A stretch of 64,000 nucleotides of DNA from Anas platyrhynchos (GCF_047663525.1 NC_092601.1:19057501-19121500); one strand, 5' to 3'. Positions 27,440-42,000 are shown, numbered from the stretch's first letter. Numbers and translations are program-made. Notes: generated by a model not told the origin, from the letters alone.

Positions 27440-27612
27440 ATTCAGAGTTGCCTCAAAACCAGTAATTTCGTGTCAACATATTATGCACAGTGGAGAAATG
27501 TTAGTGTTCAAATAGACTAATTAAAAATGTTACTGCAATTACTTTTGCAACACAAATGATGCTAATTATATAATGCTGCAGAAATTGGAAACATAATTTT
27601 GGAGGATTTTTG
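27440..27612. promoter_or_regulatory. AT-rich block in PRKCB intron 2, candidate conserved element
   Basis: About 170 bases of non-repetitive AT-rich DNA with several TAAT/ATTA cores (ACTAATTAAAAATG, GCTAATTATATAATG) and an ATTATGCA string. CpG is almost absent. This is the most enhancer-like texture in the first third of the intron. Confidence 0.35.
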
Positions 27613-30600
27613 TGTGCCTTGCAGTGGTAATACAATCCTCAGTGCTGTAGCAGTGAAGCCTCTGGGCACAGGGAGCCCCGCTCTTGGGCTGCTGGGGCAG
27701 TGCATTGGAGCAGGTAGAAATAGAAAGGGGAAGTCGGTCTGGTCCCCTGCTCGCTGTGCCAGATGGTCTGTGGTTCTGCAGAATTGTGAATAAAAACAGA
27801 GCTGACAGGGAAAATGGGAAGATGTGCCCCTGGACATTTTGGCTGAATGGTCAGGTCTCCCTTAAAGATGAGCGTTAAAGCCTGTGGCCTGATCTGGTTT
27901 CCCTAATCCTGCTCTTTTCTGAGCTAGGTGCTTGCAATTCTGAAGAGCACCTGAGGAAGGAGATGTTTTGGAAGGAAATCTGGATTTGCAGAAGCCTCTT
28001 GCAGTGCCGGGTCCGTGGCTATCAGGTTCAGCAGGGATCACTTGATATGTGAAGCCCTGTCAGTGTCTCCTTACAGTGCAGAAGGTTCGTTTTAGTTTCT
28101 CAGTGGAAGTGGTTTCTCTTTGCCCTCCCCCTGTGTAATTAGCATAGTAGATTTTTTTTCTTATCTCCTGAGATAACTGTCATCCTAAAATGATCGTCAA
28201 ACTTTGATAACGAAGAGGTCTGTTTCCTTCCCAGGGTATCTGCCACTGACCAGTGTCAGAAACAGGCTGGGTGTGGGGGGGTCTCAGCTGGCTCCAGGCT
28301 GCTGTGGGTTTGTGGTGAGCTGCTCTGTCACTTGGGGCTCCAGCACAGAGGTTAAGCCGCCCTGGTACACGGAGCTCCATGATGATGATTCTCCAGCTAT
28401 TGAGCCTTCCAGGGGAGTTTAATGCCTGGGCGGTCCCTAAGGAGACTTTTCAGCAGATGGTGCAGGCTTTTCCGTATATCTGCTAGCTCGTTTGTATGCG
28501 GTCCTAACAATCCCCTGGGCTCCTGGGGTGTGTGCAGGGCATCCCCACGCAGCAGTGAGGGTGCTCTGCCCTCCCTGGCTCCCTGCTCTGGGCTCTGCTG
28601 CTGGCCTGGGACACCCGGTGGGGTGTGCTGTGGGTCTGGCTCCTGCAGACTGACCTGGGGGTGGGAGGCACTGGGGCCACAAACTGGCAACATGGCCCAT
28701 GTTTGATTTCTGGTGTGGGATGGGATGGGTTGGGTTGAATCTCCTTCCAAAGTTTGGTATGGATTCTGTTAATGCAGGGGTTTATCCAGATGCTCACACT
28801 AGAAGAGCTTCACGAGCCCTTCTGCTGTGTTACTGCTCTCCCAGCCAGGCAGCACGGCTCCTCAGCCCTCTGAATGCACTTGAGAAGACCGAAATCTAAG
28901 AAAGCTTGATACACTCATCAATGCTATCCAGTCCCCCTTTGGATTTATCAGCAAATAAGTCGTATGATCACCGTGACTAAGAAATTGTCTTCTAACTGTG
29001 CCCATTATTTAGTTCAGGGCAGAACTGCTTGGAACACGTAATTAAGAAGTGCACAAAAAGAAGGGAAATGTTAAAGTGCTGTCTCCTGTTCTGCCTCGAA
29101 CGTGTGTGGTAATGAGGAGGGATGCTTGTAATGGTGGGTGGGATAGGATTTTGCCCAAGAGAAATGTTTGGGTGGGTTATTCCTGCAGAAACCAGCTGTG
29201 CAAAGGATTGGTGCTGTACATTAACACAGAGTCCAACTGTGGGTTGCCTTCTTATGCATGTGGTGCAAGGCTCCAAGATGAAGGACAACACAGAACAGCA
29301 GTGGAGGGTGTTTGCAATGTTGTGCCATTAATTCCTCTTAAACGACTTCATGAATCATTATTCCAGAAGTCCAGAAATTAGAGCCATTTAGAAAAGGTGA
29401 GTAACAAGCTCCCTGTAGGAGAGGAGCAACTGTGGGTTTTCTGGGCAGCGTGCTCCTTGTTTTCGTCAAGGCTTGCCACGTAAGGCAGATTGCTAAGAAC
29501 AAACTTCCTGGAAAAGGCACAGAAACACAACTGTAAAGGCAGGGCTCCTTGCACACCAATCCTGGGCACAGCCTTGGGTCTGCTGTCTGACAGACATTGG
29601 CATGGCATCTGCAGTGGCCAGGCAGAGGAAGGAAGGAGGGAAACAAGAGCATGGACAGACCCTCCGAACTCTCCAAGCGAGGCAGGTGACTTGCTCATCC
29701 AGGAGCCCCCTGAGGCAAAGCAAACAAGAGGTGAGGTTACTGGTAGAGAGGTAAAATGGATGGGCAAATGCTGTAGTCCTCTGGAAAAAAATCTCCCTGA
29801 AGCGTTTCGGTTCCATCAGAGCTTACACTGAGGGCTGCTCCCTGGCACAGGACCGCTGCTGATGCGCCCAGCAAGGAGGAGCGCTGCTCACCAGGAGCGA
29901 CCTGGCCCTGCTCAGTGCCAGCTGCCCCAGCCTGCCGGAGAAGCCAACTTTTCCACAAAAGCTGCAGGAGAGGTGGGAGAGGTAGGAGGAAAGCTCCAGC
30001 CGTGTGGTGCTCAGTAGCAGCCAAGTGCTTTGCATTAGGCAGGAGTGGTTCCTGCAAGTCGTAGCTCTGGCTGTGACTTCCCAGCTAGGCAGTGTTCCTG
30101 GCTGCCCAGCTGTTTGGTGAGCCTTGCACCGGTGCTGTGCAAGGGCAGAGGCAGCCCAGCACCAGGCAGGCTCTGCCAAATTTTGGGGGGGTGATTCCTG
30201 CAGGCATGGTGCTGTGCTGACCGCCCAGAGCTGCGCCGGGGGTGAGCTCCCTGTGTGGAGCTGAGCGCTCCTCCCATGTGTCTGCCTGTGCTCAGGGGCT
30301 GGGGCTTGCTCCAAGGAGCCGGAGGGATGCCCCTGTGCAAGCAGCTCCCCTGGTGAGGGGTCACTTATTTGGCTTCTCCATCTGATCCATCCCGGTGGCG
30401 GTCGCAGTGCTGCATGCAGTGATGCAGTGGGACAGCCACAAGCTGCAGCCCCAAAACAGCAGCTGCCGAGTGAGAGATGCTTCTGCAGGTTTGCAGCCTG
30501 CAGAGCCGAGGAGGAGGAGGGAGAGCAGAAGCCTTCCCTCTCCAGGAGCAGCCGGTGGTGGGCACGCAGCCCGGGGTGTGCGGGGGTCTGCATGGCGTGT

Positions 30601-32499
30601 GGCTGCTTGGTGTTAGCGCTGCCATGCCCTCCTCCGATCACCTCGATGCAGGCTGTGAGTGATTTATTGCTCCTGTTCTTAGATCAGCCTGTGTTGGAGA
30701 AGTGAAATAAACTCAAACATTCCCATTCCAGGCTACCTGAATCCTGTATAACCAAACAAACCAACTTGCAAGCAGCTGTACTTTTTTTTGTTTGTTTGTT
30801 TTCCTGTGGGGGATTACTTCAGTGTTTATTGATACAAGAGAAAGCAAGACCAGCACTTACGGGATCACACTTCATACAGTAGCTCAGCTCTCACCATTGC
30901 TTCTGATAGCTGATCCTGTTTCCCTCTGAAGGGAAATGCATTTCACGAAACCGTGACAGATGTATTCCTGCAGGTTCAGCTGCACGCTTCCAGCGTGCTT
31001 CAGCTCTGTATTTGCTGGCAGTGGTGGGCACTGTCTGCTGGCCACGTGCTGATCTGCAGTGCATAAATTGCCTTAGGACTGTTCCCCTGCAGCTGCCTCA
31101 TCTGCAATGCCATGTTCGTTGTGCACTGCAATAGGACTGGTCCTCCTCTTCCTGGGAAGAGGTTCCTGGAAGCCGGTTAACTCCTCTTCTTGCTTACCAA
31201 GTGCCTCTTTTTCTGGAAGCTGCCCAAGGCTGGGCAGGTGCAGGGTCAGCAATAGCTACCCTCCTGTTAGGTGCTGATAAATGCTGTTAACGAAGACCTG
31301 ACTCTTCCCCTTGTTGCTGCTCAGGCACACTTGAGCTGCCTGAGTGGTGCATCTACCTGCTGGCACACGTTAGCTGAAGAAAGGATGCGTGCGGGCTGTG
31401 CCTGGTGTGTGCCCTCAGAAGCCCGGTGCTGTCTGGGCAGCGCTTTGTGGCATGTAGTTAACTGAGGCAGAGCTGTGCTCTGCTCAGCTGGGTACTTTTC
31501 AGGGCTTTGGGCTGACTTCCTCAGCTGGTCATAGCTGTCCGGCTCTTCCCATCGTGTGTGGGGGAAAATAGTTCTAGCCTGGTACTTGAGTCAGCAAGTG
31601 TTTGGTGAACTGCTGTAGCCTTGTTAGCCTCCTGTGCTCAGAGTTTAACTTCAGTAGCACAGGAGGATGAGTGCTGCCATGGCCAGGTCTTCCTGCCGCA
31701 GCTGAAGCGTGGTGCCTGCTGTACGTCGAGTGCACTTCAGTTGCATCTCCTCCATTAATTCACTTCCATATTTGGCCTTGCTTTTGTGGCAGGCTTATAC
31801 ATCTTGTTTAGGCATGCCAAGCAGAACGTACTCGCAGCTGATCCTAGCTGTGCAGGCAATGCCTACCAAAAGACCCAGGAGCAGTGGGTTACAGTACCTG
31901 CAAGCTCCTGGGCTCGCTCACCTGAGGTGCATTGCGGTACCACTCCCGTTATATTGGCTCTCTTTCATCCAGCTAAATCTGTTTTTCTGGAGAATCAGTC
32001 TACTTGCAAACTTTCCTCTTTGTGTAGAAGTGCTATTTCCTCTGAGCAAGACAATCTTTCTTGTTCCAAGCAGGTGATTCTGGGGGGCTGGTTGGGGAAA
32101 TGGAGGTAAAATCAGTGGCTCTGCAAGACTTCTGTTTGAGCAGGGCTCGTGGCTGCTGTGTGCAGAGGGCAGGTGGGTTAGGCAAGCACGTGTGCTCTCC
32201 TCAGAGCAATGGAAACTGCCGGCTGCTCGGGATGGCTCTGCCTCGCTCTGCTGGGTGGGAATCGCATTTCAGAGCTGCAGTCATCCTTAGCTCTGATCTG
32301 GTCTTCCTACATTTGATATTTAGTCAGCAACACTCAAGCTAAAAAAGACCGTAATGCCTCAATCGCAGCCTTCAGGCGCTTCTTGTCTCCTGCTTGGTGA
32401 CGCCGGCCGGTTCCTCCCGTCACCTGTTGCCACGTGGAGTGCTGCGCCAGTAATAGCTTCACCTTTAGAGGGAACAGCTAAATACCTCCGTTCTGACGG

Positions 32500-33000
32500 T
32501 CTGAACAGCAAGCACATTCAATAGCTGACACTCCTAGTGCATGAACAAATGCATTTTCATGATTTCCAATTATAGCAGAAGAATGAGAAAGTGCGGTTGT
32601 GAAGAGGAGGGAAAGTCGTCCTGGCTCTTGTGAATGGCTTCATGCAACTCTGCTCAGTGACATCGCTGTGAAGTCAGGAGTCAGTACGAAGGCTGTTCTA
32701 TAATATCAGTGAGAAGCTGGAGTGAGGGGGAAGTGGCCCACGAATTTAATTTGCATCACTGAGTGGATTAGCTCCTGACGCAGTGCAAAGTCATTATTTA
32801 CCACCAGATCTGCCGCCTTTATCAGTGCAATGATTTGGGGAGAGGCTGATTCAGAGATCATTACATCTTGGTGCTGCACTTGGCGGGGACCGTTAACACT
32901 TGCCTTGTAAGCAAAATGATGGCGCTTGTCAAGGTTGTTAATATTGTGCCTACCCAAAGAGGCTGAGTAACTTGTTTTTAGGTTTTTCTTTCTTTCCATT
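32500..33000. promoter_or_regulatory. Low-complexity-free block in PRKCB intron 2, candidate conserved element
   Basis: The stretch holds balanced, non-repetitive sequence with clustered homeodomain- and POU-like strings (TTTAATTTGCATCAC near 32745, GTCATTATTTACC near 32791, ATTACATC near 32860). A 97-codon frame on the minus strand (32706-32999) covers it and is less low-complexity than others here, but it matches no family I know. A regulatory block is the simpler reading. Confidence 0.35.
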
Positions 33001-36000
33001 TATTACAGTCCATGCTTTGCCTTAGGAATACTTGGTGGTACTCAGTAGCTCACCAGTACCCTAGGGTAGCCAAGAAGAGAAGGCTGAAGGTTGCCTAGGT
33101 GGTAGGAGTGGTGCAGCCCCTGTCCCCGCTCCAGTGGGTGCCTCTCCCACCAAACAGCACACGCTGGGGTCGTGGTGGTGCCAGAGAGCTTTGGGAGCAC
33201 GGCGTGGTCTCAGCTGCTCTCATCTCCACCACAATGCTGGAGCTGCTTGGGCGCCTTAAGGCACAGCCAGCACGTTGTCACCTCCCCGTACTGATGGAAG
33301 ATTAATGCACAGCTTGAAATAACCCTCCGGGCCGTTATTTATAGGCTGGTGTCAGGCTCTGGAAGCCGCTTTTGCTGTGGAGCAACCTCTATGTCACATA
33401 GAGGTTTGGTGTTCCACTGCCTGCTTCAGCCTTCGTGTGGGCCTCCTCAGGAGAGCAGCCGTGAAGGGAGGGGTTGTCAGCTTCTCCAGGCTCATTCGGT
33501 ATCTGGAGAGTTCATGGAATAACTGGCTTTTGGGAGCTGGTTGGAGATCAGGGCCCTCTCGTGTGGCAGCTGGAATTGCAAGTGGGGAGAGCTGCGGAGA
33601 GCCCAGCGCTGCCCAGAGGGGACGTCTGTGCACAGGGGGAGTCGGGGCTGGAGCAGGAGACCTCTGCTTCCTATTTCCCTCATCTGCCACGGGAGATTGC
33701 TGCTTTTCTGCTTGCTGCCCTAGGAATGGTTGTAAAACCAAGCTAATTCACATTTGTGTGATCATGCAGCTAAGGACCGTCTCCAATAGCTCAGTCCATT
33801 AACTTCCAAATTTATCTTACTCATTCGTCTTTGATGGAGAGGTGCCTCAGGGCCAGCGTCTTCTGGAAATGAGGCTTGTAGGTCTGTAGCAGTAGCAAGT
33901 TATTCTCCAGAGTGAAACAAAGTGACCTTCATGGCAGCTGAGAAGCTGATTTCAGAGATTGCTTCTGGGGCTTTCCCTGCCTCAGACATCAGCATCTGCA
34001 CTCTCATGGCCTGGCAGCTCGTCCTGCAAGCCGTCCCCTTCCGAGCATGGTAGATGTTTGTCCCAGAAGCCTTCTACCTTCGTGTCACCTCCTTGATGCC
34101 ATCTCCTCCCAGTGGGAGGGAGGCAGCCCTGCCCCTCACCACAGCCGTGGCATTCTGCAGGTGGCTGTGTGGTAGAAGCAGGGCTTTGTGCTGAAGCAGA
34201 GGAGGTCTTGCTTCACCCTCAAGTTTTCTCTCTCATCCTCAGACCTCTCCAGGCACCTGGAGCCTCTCCGTGCCACCCTGCTTGGGGTGGGCTGAAGGAT
34301 GCTCCTTGCCCTGGGGAGTGTGCGTCTCGAGGGCTGACCCCAGTGGCTGCAGCTGTGGGGCCAGCAGGGGAAGGGGAAGCAGGAAGGGCTCCCGACACGG
34401 CTTCCTCTGCCCGTGGAGGAAGGAAGGGGCTCCCCGGCCACACGGCACATGGGCAGCCCGCAGGCGTGTGGGGGGGGTGGCTGGGCTGGGCACCAAAGCC
34501 CCTGGCTGGGCAGGGAGCAGGGGTTTGGGCAGGGTGGGCTCTGGGGAGCACCGTTCCTGAGGGCACCCTGCAGGGCTCACAGCTGCTGTGCATTCACTGC
34601 TGGGACATGGGGCAAGGTCTGTGCCAGTGGTGTGAGCCCTGCACTGGGGTGGGGTGTCCCCTCTGTCCTCAGCCTCCATGGGGGGCTGCGGAAGGTGGGA
34701 GGCTGGTGGGAGAGGTGTCCTTGAGCCTGTCCCTGTGCCACGTAGCCAAGGGCAGGGCGAGATGTGCCAGGACATCGGCCCGTGATACCTCTCGGTGGGC
34801 AGGGTGTGGGCAGATGTGTGGATGTGGCAGTGGTCAGAGCAGAGCTGACCTGGTGTCCCCTGGGGCTTCTGAGGTGGAAAAAGTCTCACTTATTGGGTCA
34901 TTTAGAGACTCTGGATCTGGGCTTTTGGCAGGAGGAAAGGCTTTAATTAGCTGCTGCTCGGTAGGGCTGCTATTAGATCTTCTGAGCAAGATGCTGCTGG
35001 ACTGGAAAAATGTAACAATAGCTCATTTGCTTAGGAAACCATTACGGTGATTTGCATTTTTGTTGAGTACTAAACCCTTGTAGAGAATCTCTTCTAAAGT
35101 AACTTCAAACAGTGCAGCCTAAATTTCTTCCTTCCCCAAAACTCTATGAATATCTATTTTAATGCCAACCAATTTAGAGTTCGAACTCCTTTGTTTTGGT
35201 GTTCTTACCCTGATGTAAAAGAAGAAAAATACTTGTCTGGGCTGTGGACAAATGCTGTCATCAAAAACTGCATGAAAAATGGCTTGTTTGTCTCAACCTT
35301 GAAGCAGAATTAAATTCTCCCTCATCATATACGTAAAACCATTTTTTCTTTAACAGCAGTCCCTCTATTGACCCGAATACTCAGGAGATGCGTACAGGCA
35401 TAGGAAGCTTTGCAGCGTGTTTTCTGAATCTCATCTCTGCTGCCGATTGAAAATAAAGTGCTTTGAAATGCTTTCTGTGAACTTTGTGTTTCTGCCTGTG
35501 TCGTCAGCTAGCCCAAGGTGACGCTGAGCGTTGCCAGCACAAGAAAACGAGCTCGTGGCCTCGAGCTGGCAGTGAGAGGCTCCAGGCTCCCCACACCCAT
35601 CTGGCTGGTGGGCCGGGGATCGGGAGGTGATGGCTCCATCCCGAGGGTTTGCAGGGGGCAGAGGTGGCCGTGTCCCAGGAGCAGGGGGCTCGCGGGCTGT
35701 CCTGGGCTGCTGGGTGGGCTCTGCAGAGCACAGGGCTGGCTTTCCTCAGGAACCCCTCCTCAGCTTGCTCGAGAAGCTTTCTGCACAGATCTTTCTAATT
35801 GATAACATTGCTTTTTTATCCTTTTTATTTTTAATTTGTTTTGCTGAGGCTTTGCTGCACGTGGTTGCTGTTCCTGTCCCAAATACAAGTTAGAAATCTC
35901 CATGCGTTTTGGCCTCCGCAGGGCTCACTTCAGAAGACAGAAATCCTTTGCCCTCACTTGGGCTGCAGCTTGGCACAAACAACGAGTGACTGGGCAAGGG

Positions 36001-39000
36001 GCTTGTTTTGTCGATCTGGCTTAGCCATTTCCTCAGACAGGTGTGAGAGCTGCTTCCTGCGTGGGCAGGAAAAATGGGATAACAGCGCTGTGCCAACATG
36101 CTGATGCTGCCTCCCTGACACCAGTGGGGACGGCGTCTGGCATGGGGGGGTCAGTGGGATGCTCCCCCTGCCTCCCTGCAGGAGCCGCACGCAGCATCCC
36201 GGGCAGCACTGCCGACAGCTCAGCGGCGTGGCAGAGCCTCCTGCAGAACCCCCTCCTCTTTTCTAGGCATTGGAAATCTTGAAGAAACTTAATTTCTCTA
36301 GTGTTACTATTATCTGAATCCAAGAGGATGAAAATAAATGACTGTTGCGAAGGGTAGACTGACTCACTTTCTAGTTCTCCTGTAAATTTCCATTTAAGTT
36401 TCAGTTTAAGCTCAGGTATGAGGGGAGTGAAAGCTAGTAATTTGTGACAAAAACTTCTATTTTAGATCACTGTAGAAGAACTCCCTTTCTAATTGCAGAA
36501 ATTATAAGGCTGTGATTCTTGTAAAGGAATACTGAATCCAGTAGTTACCTGTGAATTGCCTTTCAGATGCTTCTCTGTAAAGCCAGCAAAACAAGCTTTA
36601 TGCATGATAACTTGCTTTGGTACCTTGGTGCTGCTCGTGCTGGGGCTGTGCAGGGCAGCCCTGGTAAATGGCACAAGCCAGGAGCTGCTCACCGCCCCGT
36701 CACCGCCTGTTTGCTTTGGGATGTGCTGGTGCTGTCTGTCTGATGGCCTCGAGCTCTTGTTCTGGAAACCGCTCAGTCCCTGCCCACCTCTCTTGTGCTG
36801 CCTGTGATTTGTGGGCTTTGCCTTCCCTCATTTGTCCCTCCTTCAGGTTGCGGAGTTCCAGCCTGCTTCGTAATTCCCCACGTTAGCGATTTGGTAATTC
36901 CAATCACTTTTCCCTTTTCCTGGCCCCCGCCTATGGGAGTTTGAAGGGTGTCCCCTCTTCCCAAGGGGGTGTAAGTGCGTCCCTCCATCCCCCCGTGTCG
37001 GTGGGTGCAGCCCCACGTGGGGCTGTCTGGCAGCAGCATCCTAGCTGCGGGCACGCTGCTTTATCTTATTCCTGAATCTGCTGCCTTGGCGGCTGTGCGC
37101 TTCAGCCTGCAGCTCTGCTGCAAGTTCTTCCCTTATCGCAGGCTGCTTGGCTATAATTTCTCTTCCACCATGTCAGAGTGAAACAAAAATACTTCTTTAA
37201 AAAGCAAGAGGAAAATCATGTGAGTACCAAGTGTTATGTCAGCATTTAGAGAGGGTTTGAAGCAACATGGCTGATCTGGAACTTCCCAAGGGGGGGACAG
37301 AGGCTGCAGGCACAGGGGTCTCCTGCCTTCCTCCCCATGTGCAGGGATGCTTGGATGAGTGCTGTGGGGTGCTGGCTGTGGCCAGCCCTCGCTTGGAGTA
37401 GGACTGCAGGTGTGAGCCTGCTCTGAGTGACCCCAGCACGGCCTCCCCACGGCTGTGAGAGCTGTGGCTGTCCCCACGCCTGCGTGCACGAATGGGAAAG
37501 CTGCTCTGGGCTTTGGGGATGCGGCATGCTCGGAGCTCTTGGCATGCCCAGCGCTGCCTGTCCCTATTCAGCCAGCCTCTGCACCTGCTTCCGCTGCAGA
37601 CAAGTGCTTGTGTGGTGCCAGTGCCCTTTCTCTTGTGCTTCTCCCTTTTGGCATGGGCGATGCCTGTACCCAGCTGCATCATGCTTCAGCCCAAGAAGCG
37701 CCTTCTCCTTGTTGCTGAAGGCAGGCTCCCTGCGATGCCCCTTTCCATGCTCCTCAGCAGCACAAAGAAGTATTTCCCACCCCTCTTTAAAGCAACTAAT
37801 TCCCCATATATATTTCTGGGATATATGCCCTTAGGCAGCATTTTTCTTTCCACCCTCCTGCAGCCACTATCGCGCAGTAGCTGCAGCCCTGCGGAGCCGG
37901 CTGGGAAGTGCTCTGGTGTTCGGTGGGGCTGTGGGATGGAAGCACAACCATCCCCTCCGTGTCCTTCTGTGCCCTAAATTAGAGCTGCAAGATGCTGCAG
38001 TGGGTCCATATGGAGACTCCTAAAATAATAGCTGTCAGCTCTCTGCTGAGTTGTATGGGGTGCTAAAGCTTTGGGCTTTAGGAATGACAGCAAATGAAAA
38101 ATGCCGATCGACTGTAGCCAGACCCACTGCCCATGTGTCCTTATCCCACAGGACACGTGTGTACTTTGAAGTGGTTGCTCTAGGGATCACAGTCTCCTAG
38201 CTGTTATCCCATGATTTCTGAGGAGCTTCTATTACCCATCCATTTATTACAAGGCTCAAGCTGACCTTTCAGGAGAGCTAGGGTCAAATGGTTTCTTTTA
38301 ACGCTGATTGTTCACAAAACTTCTAGGGCAAGTAAATGGCCCTGCAATGGAGAGTTCATGAGCGTGTGCCTGAGTGCTGGGGCAGTTGCTGCATAATTGC
38401 CTGGGTTTTTTAGTTAAGGAGGTGTCTGGAACCTTGCTGCTTGTATTTAAATTCATCTTCTTTGCCTGTTGGGTTTGATGTGCGTTTCCCCTAATAAGCC
38501 AGGGTTGATGGATGCCTCATAAAGAACTCATCTTCCCATCGCTGCGGAGACCATTGGGCTCCTAATTGCTCTGCAGTGGCCTTCTAGAGGTTGCTGCCTG
38601 TCAGGACAGCTGTTCCCATTTGATTGAGTTATTGCACATTCAGGTCTTGTCCTGTTTAGGTTTTATTTGCTGTCCAGGCCCTGCTCTACAGGAACTGCCA
38701 AGCCATTACATGGAAGCGAGTGGTTTAATTGAGGGGACTCGTGGCTCGGCATTTCTGATGCCATCGGTGGGAGCAGGAGCTGCAGGTGTCCTCCACAGAG
38801 CCAGCGGGGAGCAGCGCTGCTAAACCAGGGAGAGATGCCTGTGCCCAGCCAGGGGCTGTAATGAACTCGTGCTGAAACAGCAGGGGAAGTGGTGGTCTGC
38901 GAGCACTGCTTTCCCTTGGCCTGTTAATGAAGCCGTTTCCCTTCACTTGGGGTGCAGCCGGTGGCCCCCTCTCCGCAGTGGTGGGGAGAAGCAGCTTGCT

Positions 39001-42000
39001 GCTGGGGCTGCGTGTCATGGGGATGGCTGCGTGCATCAGGCAGCAGCAGTGGGCTGCTAAGATCCATGTGTTTGCTTTGAATTCAGTTCTGCTGGGGCTT
39101 GACTGGAACCTTTGGCTTCTGTGGAGCAGAACCGGGGTTTTGCTGCCACTGCTGCTTTGTGCCATGCACCTGCAGCGCTGCTCCCCTGACACCCCCCTTC
39201 CAAGGTGCAGATCTCAGCTGTGCTGACAAATAACATCCCACAACTGCCTTATTGCTGGCTTTGGAGGGAGCCAGAAGGACATGTTAATTACCCTGTTTTG
39301 TGTGGAAGAGCTGAGGGAGAAGTACGGGATGCTGCTTGTTTCTCCTGTGACATCCGTGGCTCCCGCGCTGTGATAATGCACGCCTGTCCCGGTGCTGCTG
39401 TGGGCCCCACTTGTCACCAGTCTTCCTCTGCCTTTGTGTGGGATGGGGGGCTTTCTGTCTTCATCCTGGCAGTTCAGGATCTTTGCATCACACCAGCTAA
39501 TGGGGTTGCTCTTCGAAGTGTCCCCTGGTCGCAGTGGCTGGGGCTCAGCCGTGTTGCTGTTGTACCCCACAGTATTGCTGTGTTCCGAGTCCGATCCAGA
39601 ACCTGAGTTTTCACTTTCGTTGTGTGCCCTTTAGGCTGTAGAGCAGACTTCAAAACAAGCCAGAAGCTTAAATGAGGATCTAACCACACACACTGCAGAT
39701 GTTTGTGTGTAGGGTGTAGTCACAGAGGTTTTTTTTAAAACTTGTTGGCATGTATGTGGCTGGTGCAGGGGTGCACCCTGGGGGGCCAGCTGGGGCGTGA
39801 AGCACCTCTCCTGCCTTTCAAGGGGAGATGCTGCTTGGTCCAGGGGTGTCACTGTACGTGGAGGAAACCTTTCCATGTAGTTCAGCTTGTTTCCTTGGAT
39901 TATGGCACTGTGCTGCAGGTCTGTGTGTTTGTATCAGCCTGCTCCAAAGCAGTGTGATAGCACACCTGCTGCATGCAGTGCTCCCTGGTTCCTTCACAAC
40001 TAGGAGCATTGGTGCTGCTCCAGGCTCAGAGCTGACCTTCGTTTCTGTAAAAGCTCCAGGAGCAGTGTCGCTGTGCGTGGCCTCCTGGCTGAAGTAACAC
40101 AGCATGCAAATTGCAAAACTCGAGGTAACGGCACTCAGCACGTGGGATCACAAAGCTGGTCTGTCTTCTCGACATCCTGATGAGAGCAACGAAACCCGTC
40201 CACGTGAAGTACAGAGCTCCTGCTCCTTCAAGACAGCTCAATGCGAGTGGGTGCCCGGCACAGCCCACGTGGGCAGGAGTCCCTGGCTGGGGCTGTGCTG
40301 GGCTCTGCTTGCCTGTGTTGGTTGGCTGGAAAAAGTCAATGGAAGGCACCAGCAGCCTGGCTTCAAGGCTTCCAGCTCCTCGCTTCTTCGCAGATTCTCC
40401 TGAGGGCAGCTGAATTCATCAGCCACCGGTGTTGGTGCGAGTGCTGCCTGTTCCTTCCTGGCTGCCGGCTTCTCAAACAGGGCTGGGGCAAATGCATCTT
40501 GTGTGAAGTCTCTGGCTGGCTACAGCCCCATTTGTTTTGCAGCTTTTCCTATCGCTTATGTTGTTACTGCAGTCAATATCCATCTATCTCTGAGCTTCTG
40601 GCCTGCTGCGTAGTGATTTCTCTTTCTGTGAAGGCTTCTGAGTGAGCTGGATTGAGGAAGGGGTGGATCCCTTGCAGAATCTGCACTGCTTCAGCTGCAA
40701 GAAGAAATATTTTGAGGTTTGACACAACTTTAACAGCTTCTCTGCAGGGAAAGCTGGGGTGATAGAAGCGGTAGCAGGTCAGGTTGTCTATTTTTAGAAG
40801 TCCCGTTTAATTGTCTGATGTTATTCTTGCAGCACTTGTAGCTGGATGGTTAGTTATTCACAGCCAAAGTTTATTAGCATGACCCAGCTCCTACTGTACG
40901 CTTGTATGTATTAAACAACAGGTCTGATAGAGTCCTGGATCTTCATGCTGTATCTCGGCTGGGAGAGGGATGAGTGTTGTGAGAAAGCACTCCACATCCG
41001 TGAATTTTAACGGCAAGGAAACGTTGCAGTTCTTGTAAGTCAGTCGTCTGCACCTCTTCCCTGTTACTGTGTGTGGTGAGTTCAGCGAGCATCTCCGGCC
41101 TGGGGGGGCTGTGCTGAAGGCTTCTTGCTGCCAGTGCCTGCTGGCGAGCTCTGCCACCATCCCTGAGCTGCTGCAGCTCCGTTGCACTCGCTAGATTTGG
41201 CTTTATGCTCTCATACTTCATCTCAATTGCGTAAAGGAAGCGTTCTCTGCAGTAGAGAGGTCTTTAACTAAATGCTTTTTATTCATGTTAGTTAGTGATA
41301 AAAAAAAAAAGTCGCTTTTGCCTGTTCCCGTACTCCATAACGGGTAGATTTGGTGAGTAAGGAGCCTTGATTTGAGTCACCAGCCAGCTGCCTGCATGGA
41401 CAGAAGGTGCTATCTGCACGCAGCCTGTGATGTTCGGGGTGTGGGGCTCTCCCAGGGCTTTGGGGTTGTGCCTCTGCAGGGAAAGGACTTGAGGCAGCCT
41501 CGTTCCCATGAACACCTACAGCAATGTGCTCTGCTCCTGCCAGATCCTGAGATCTGATCCTCTGGGCACCGCTTTGCAAGCAGGCGTCCCAGCATTTAAT
41601 TGCACAGCACTTCCCTGCACCCCAGCAGCACTGTGTGGTGGCAGAGGAGCATTCAGGTCCTCCCTGGTCCCCAGGCATTGCTGCTGCTGGGTTTTGGGAA
41701 TGCTGTAGCTCAGTTCCCCGTTCTGCCGCAATCTGCCTGTGTAACCTTGGGGTCCCTTAGCCTCGGTGAGCAAGTTACACTCCAGCCTCTTAAAAAGAGA
41801 GTGGGAGGATAAATACAGTAAAGGTAGCAAGGTGTTTGCCTGACCTACTCCACCGTGTTCGTTGTGCACAGACCGGGGATGGGAGTACAGCTCATTTGTG
41901 CTGCTGCTCTGACTCCTGCATCGAAGTCACCGGCTTGTTGAGTCTCGTACAAACACTGCTCTTTGCCCTCCGCTCCTTCAGCTGTTGGTAATGGCTTCAA

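Noticed and set aside
34112..35050. 312-codon open frame on the plus strand in PRKCB intron 2
   Set aside because: Composition follows the GC-rich background (Gly/Cys/Trp-rich), competing frames exist on both strands, and there is no recognisable family.
39130..39160. String resembling the start of PRKCB exon 3 (TGCTGCTTTGTG)
   Set aside because: The sequence diverges at once from the expected VVHKRCHEF codons and has no matching splice borders.
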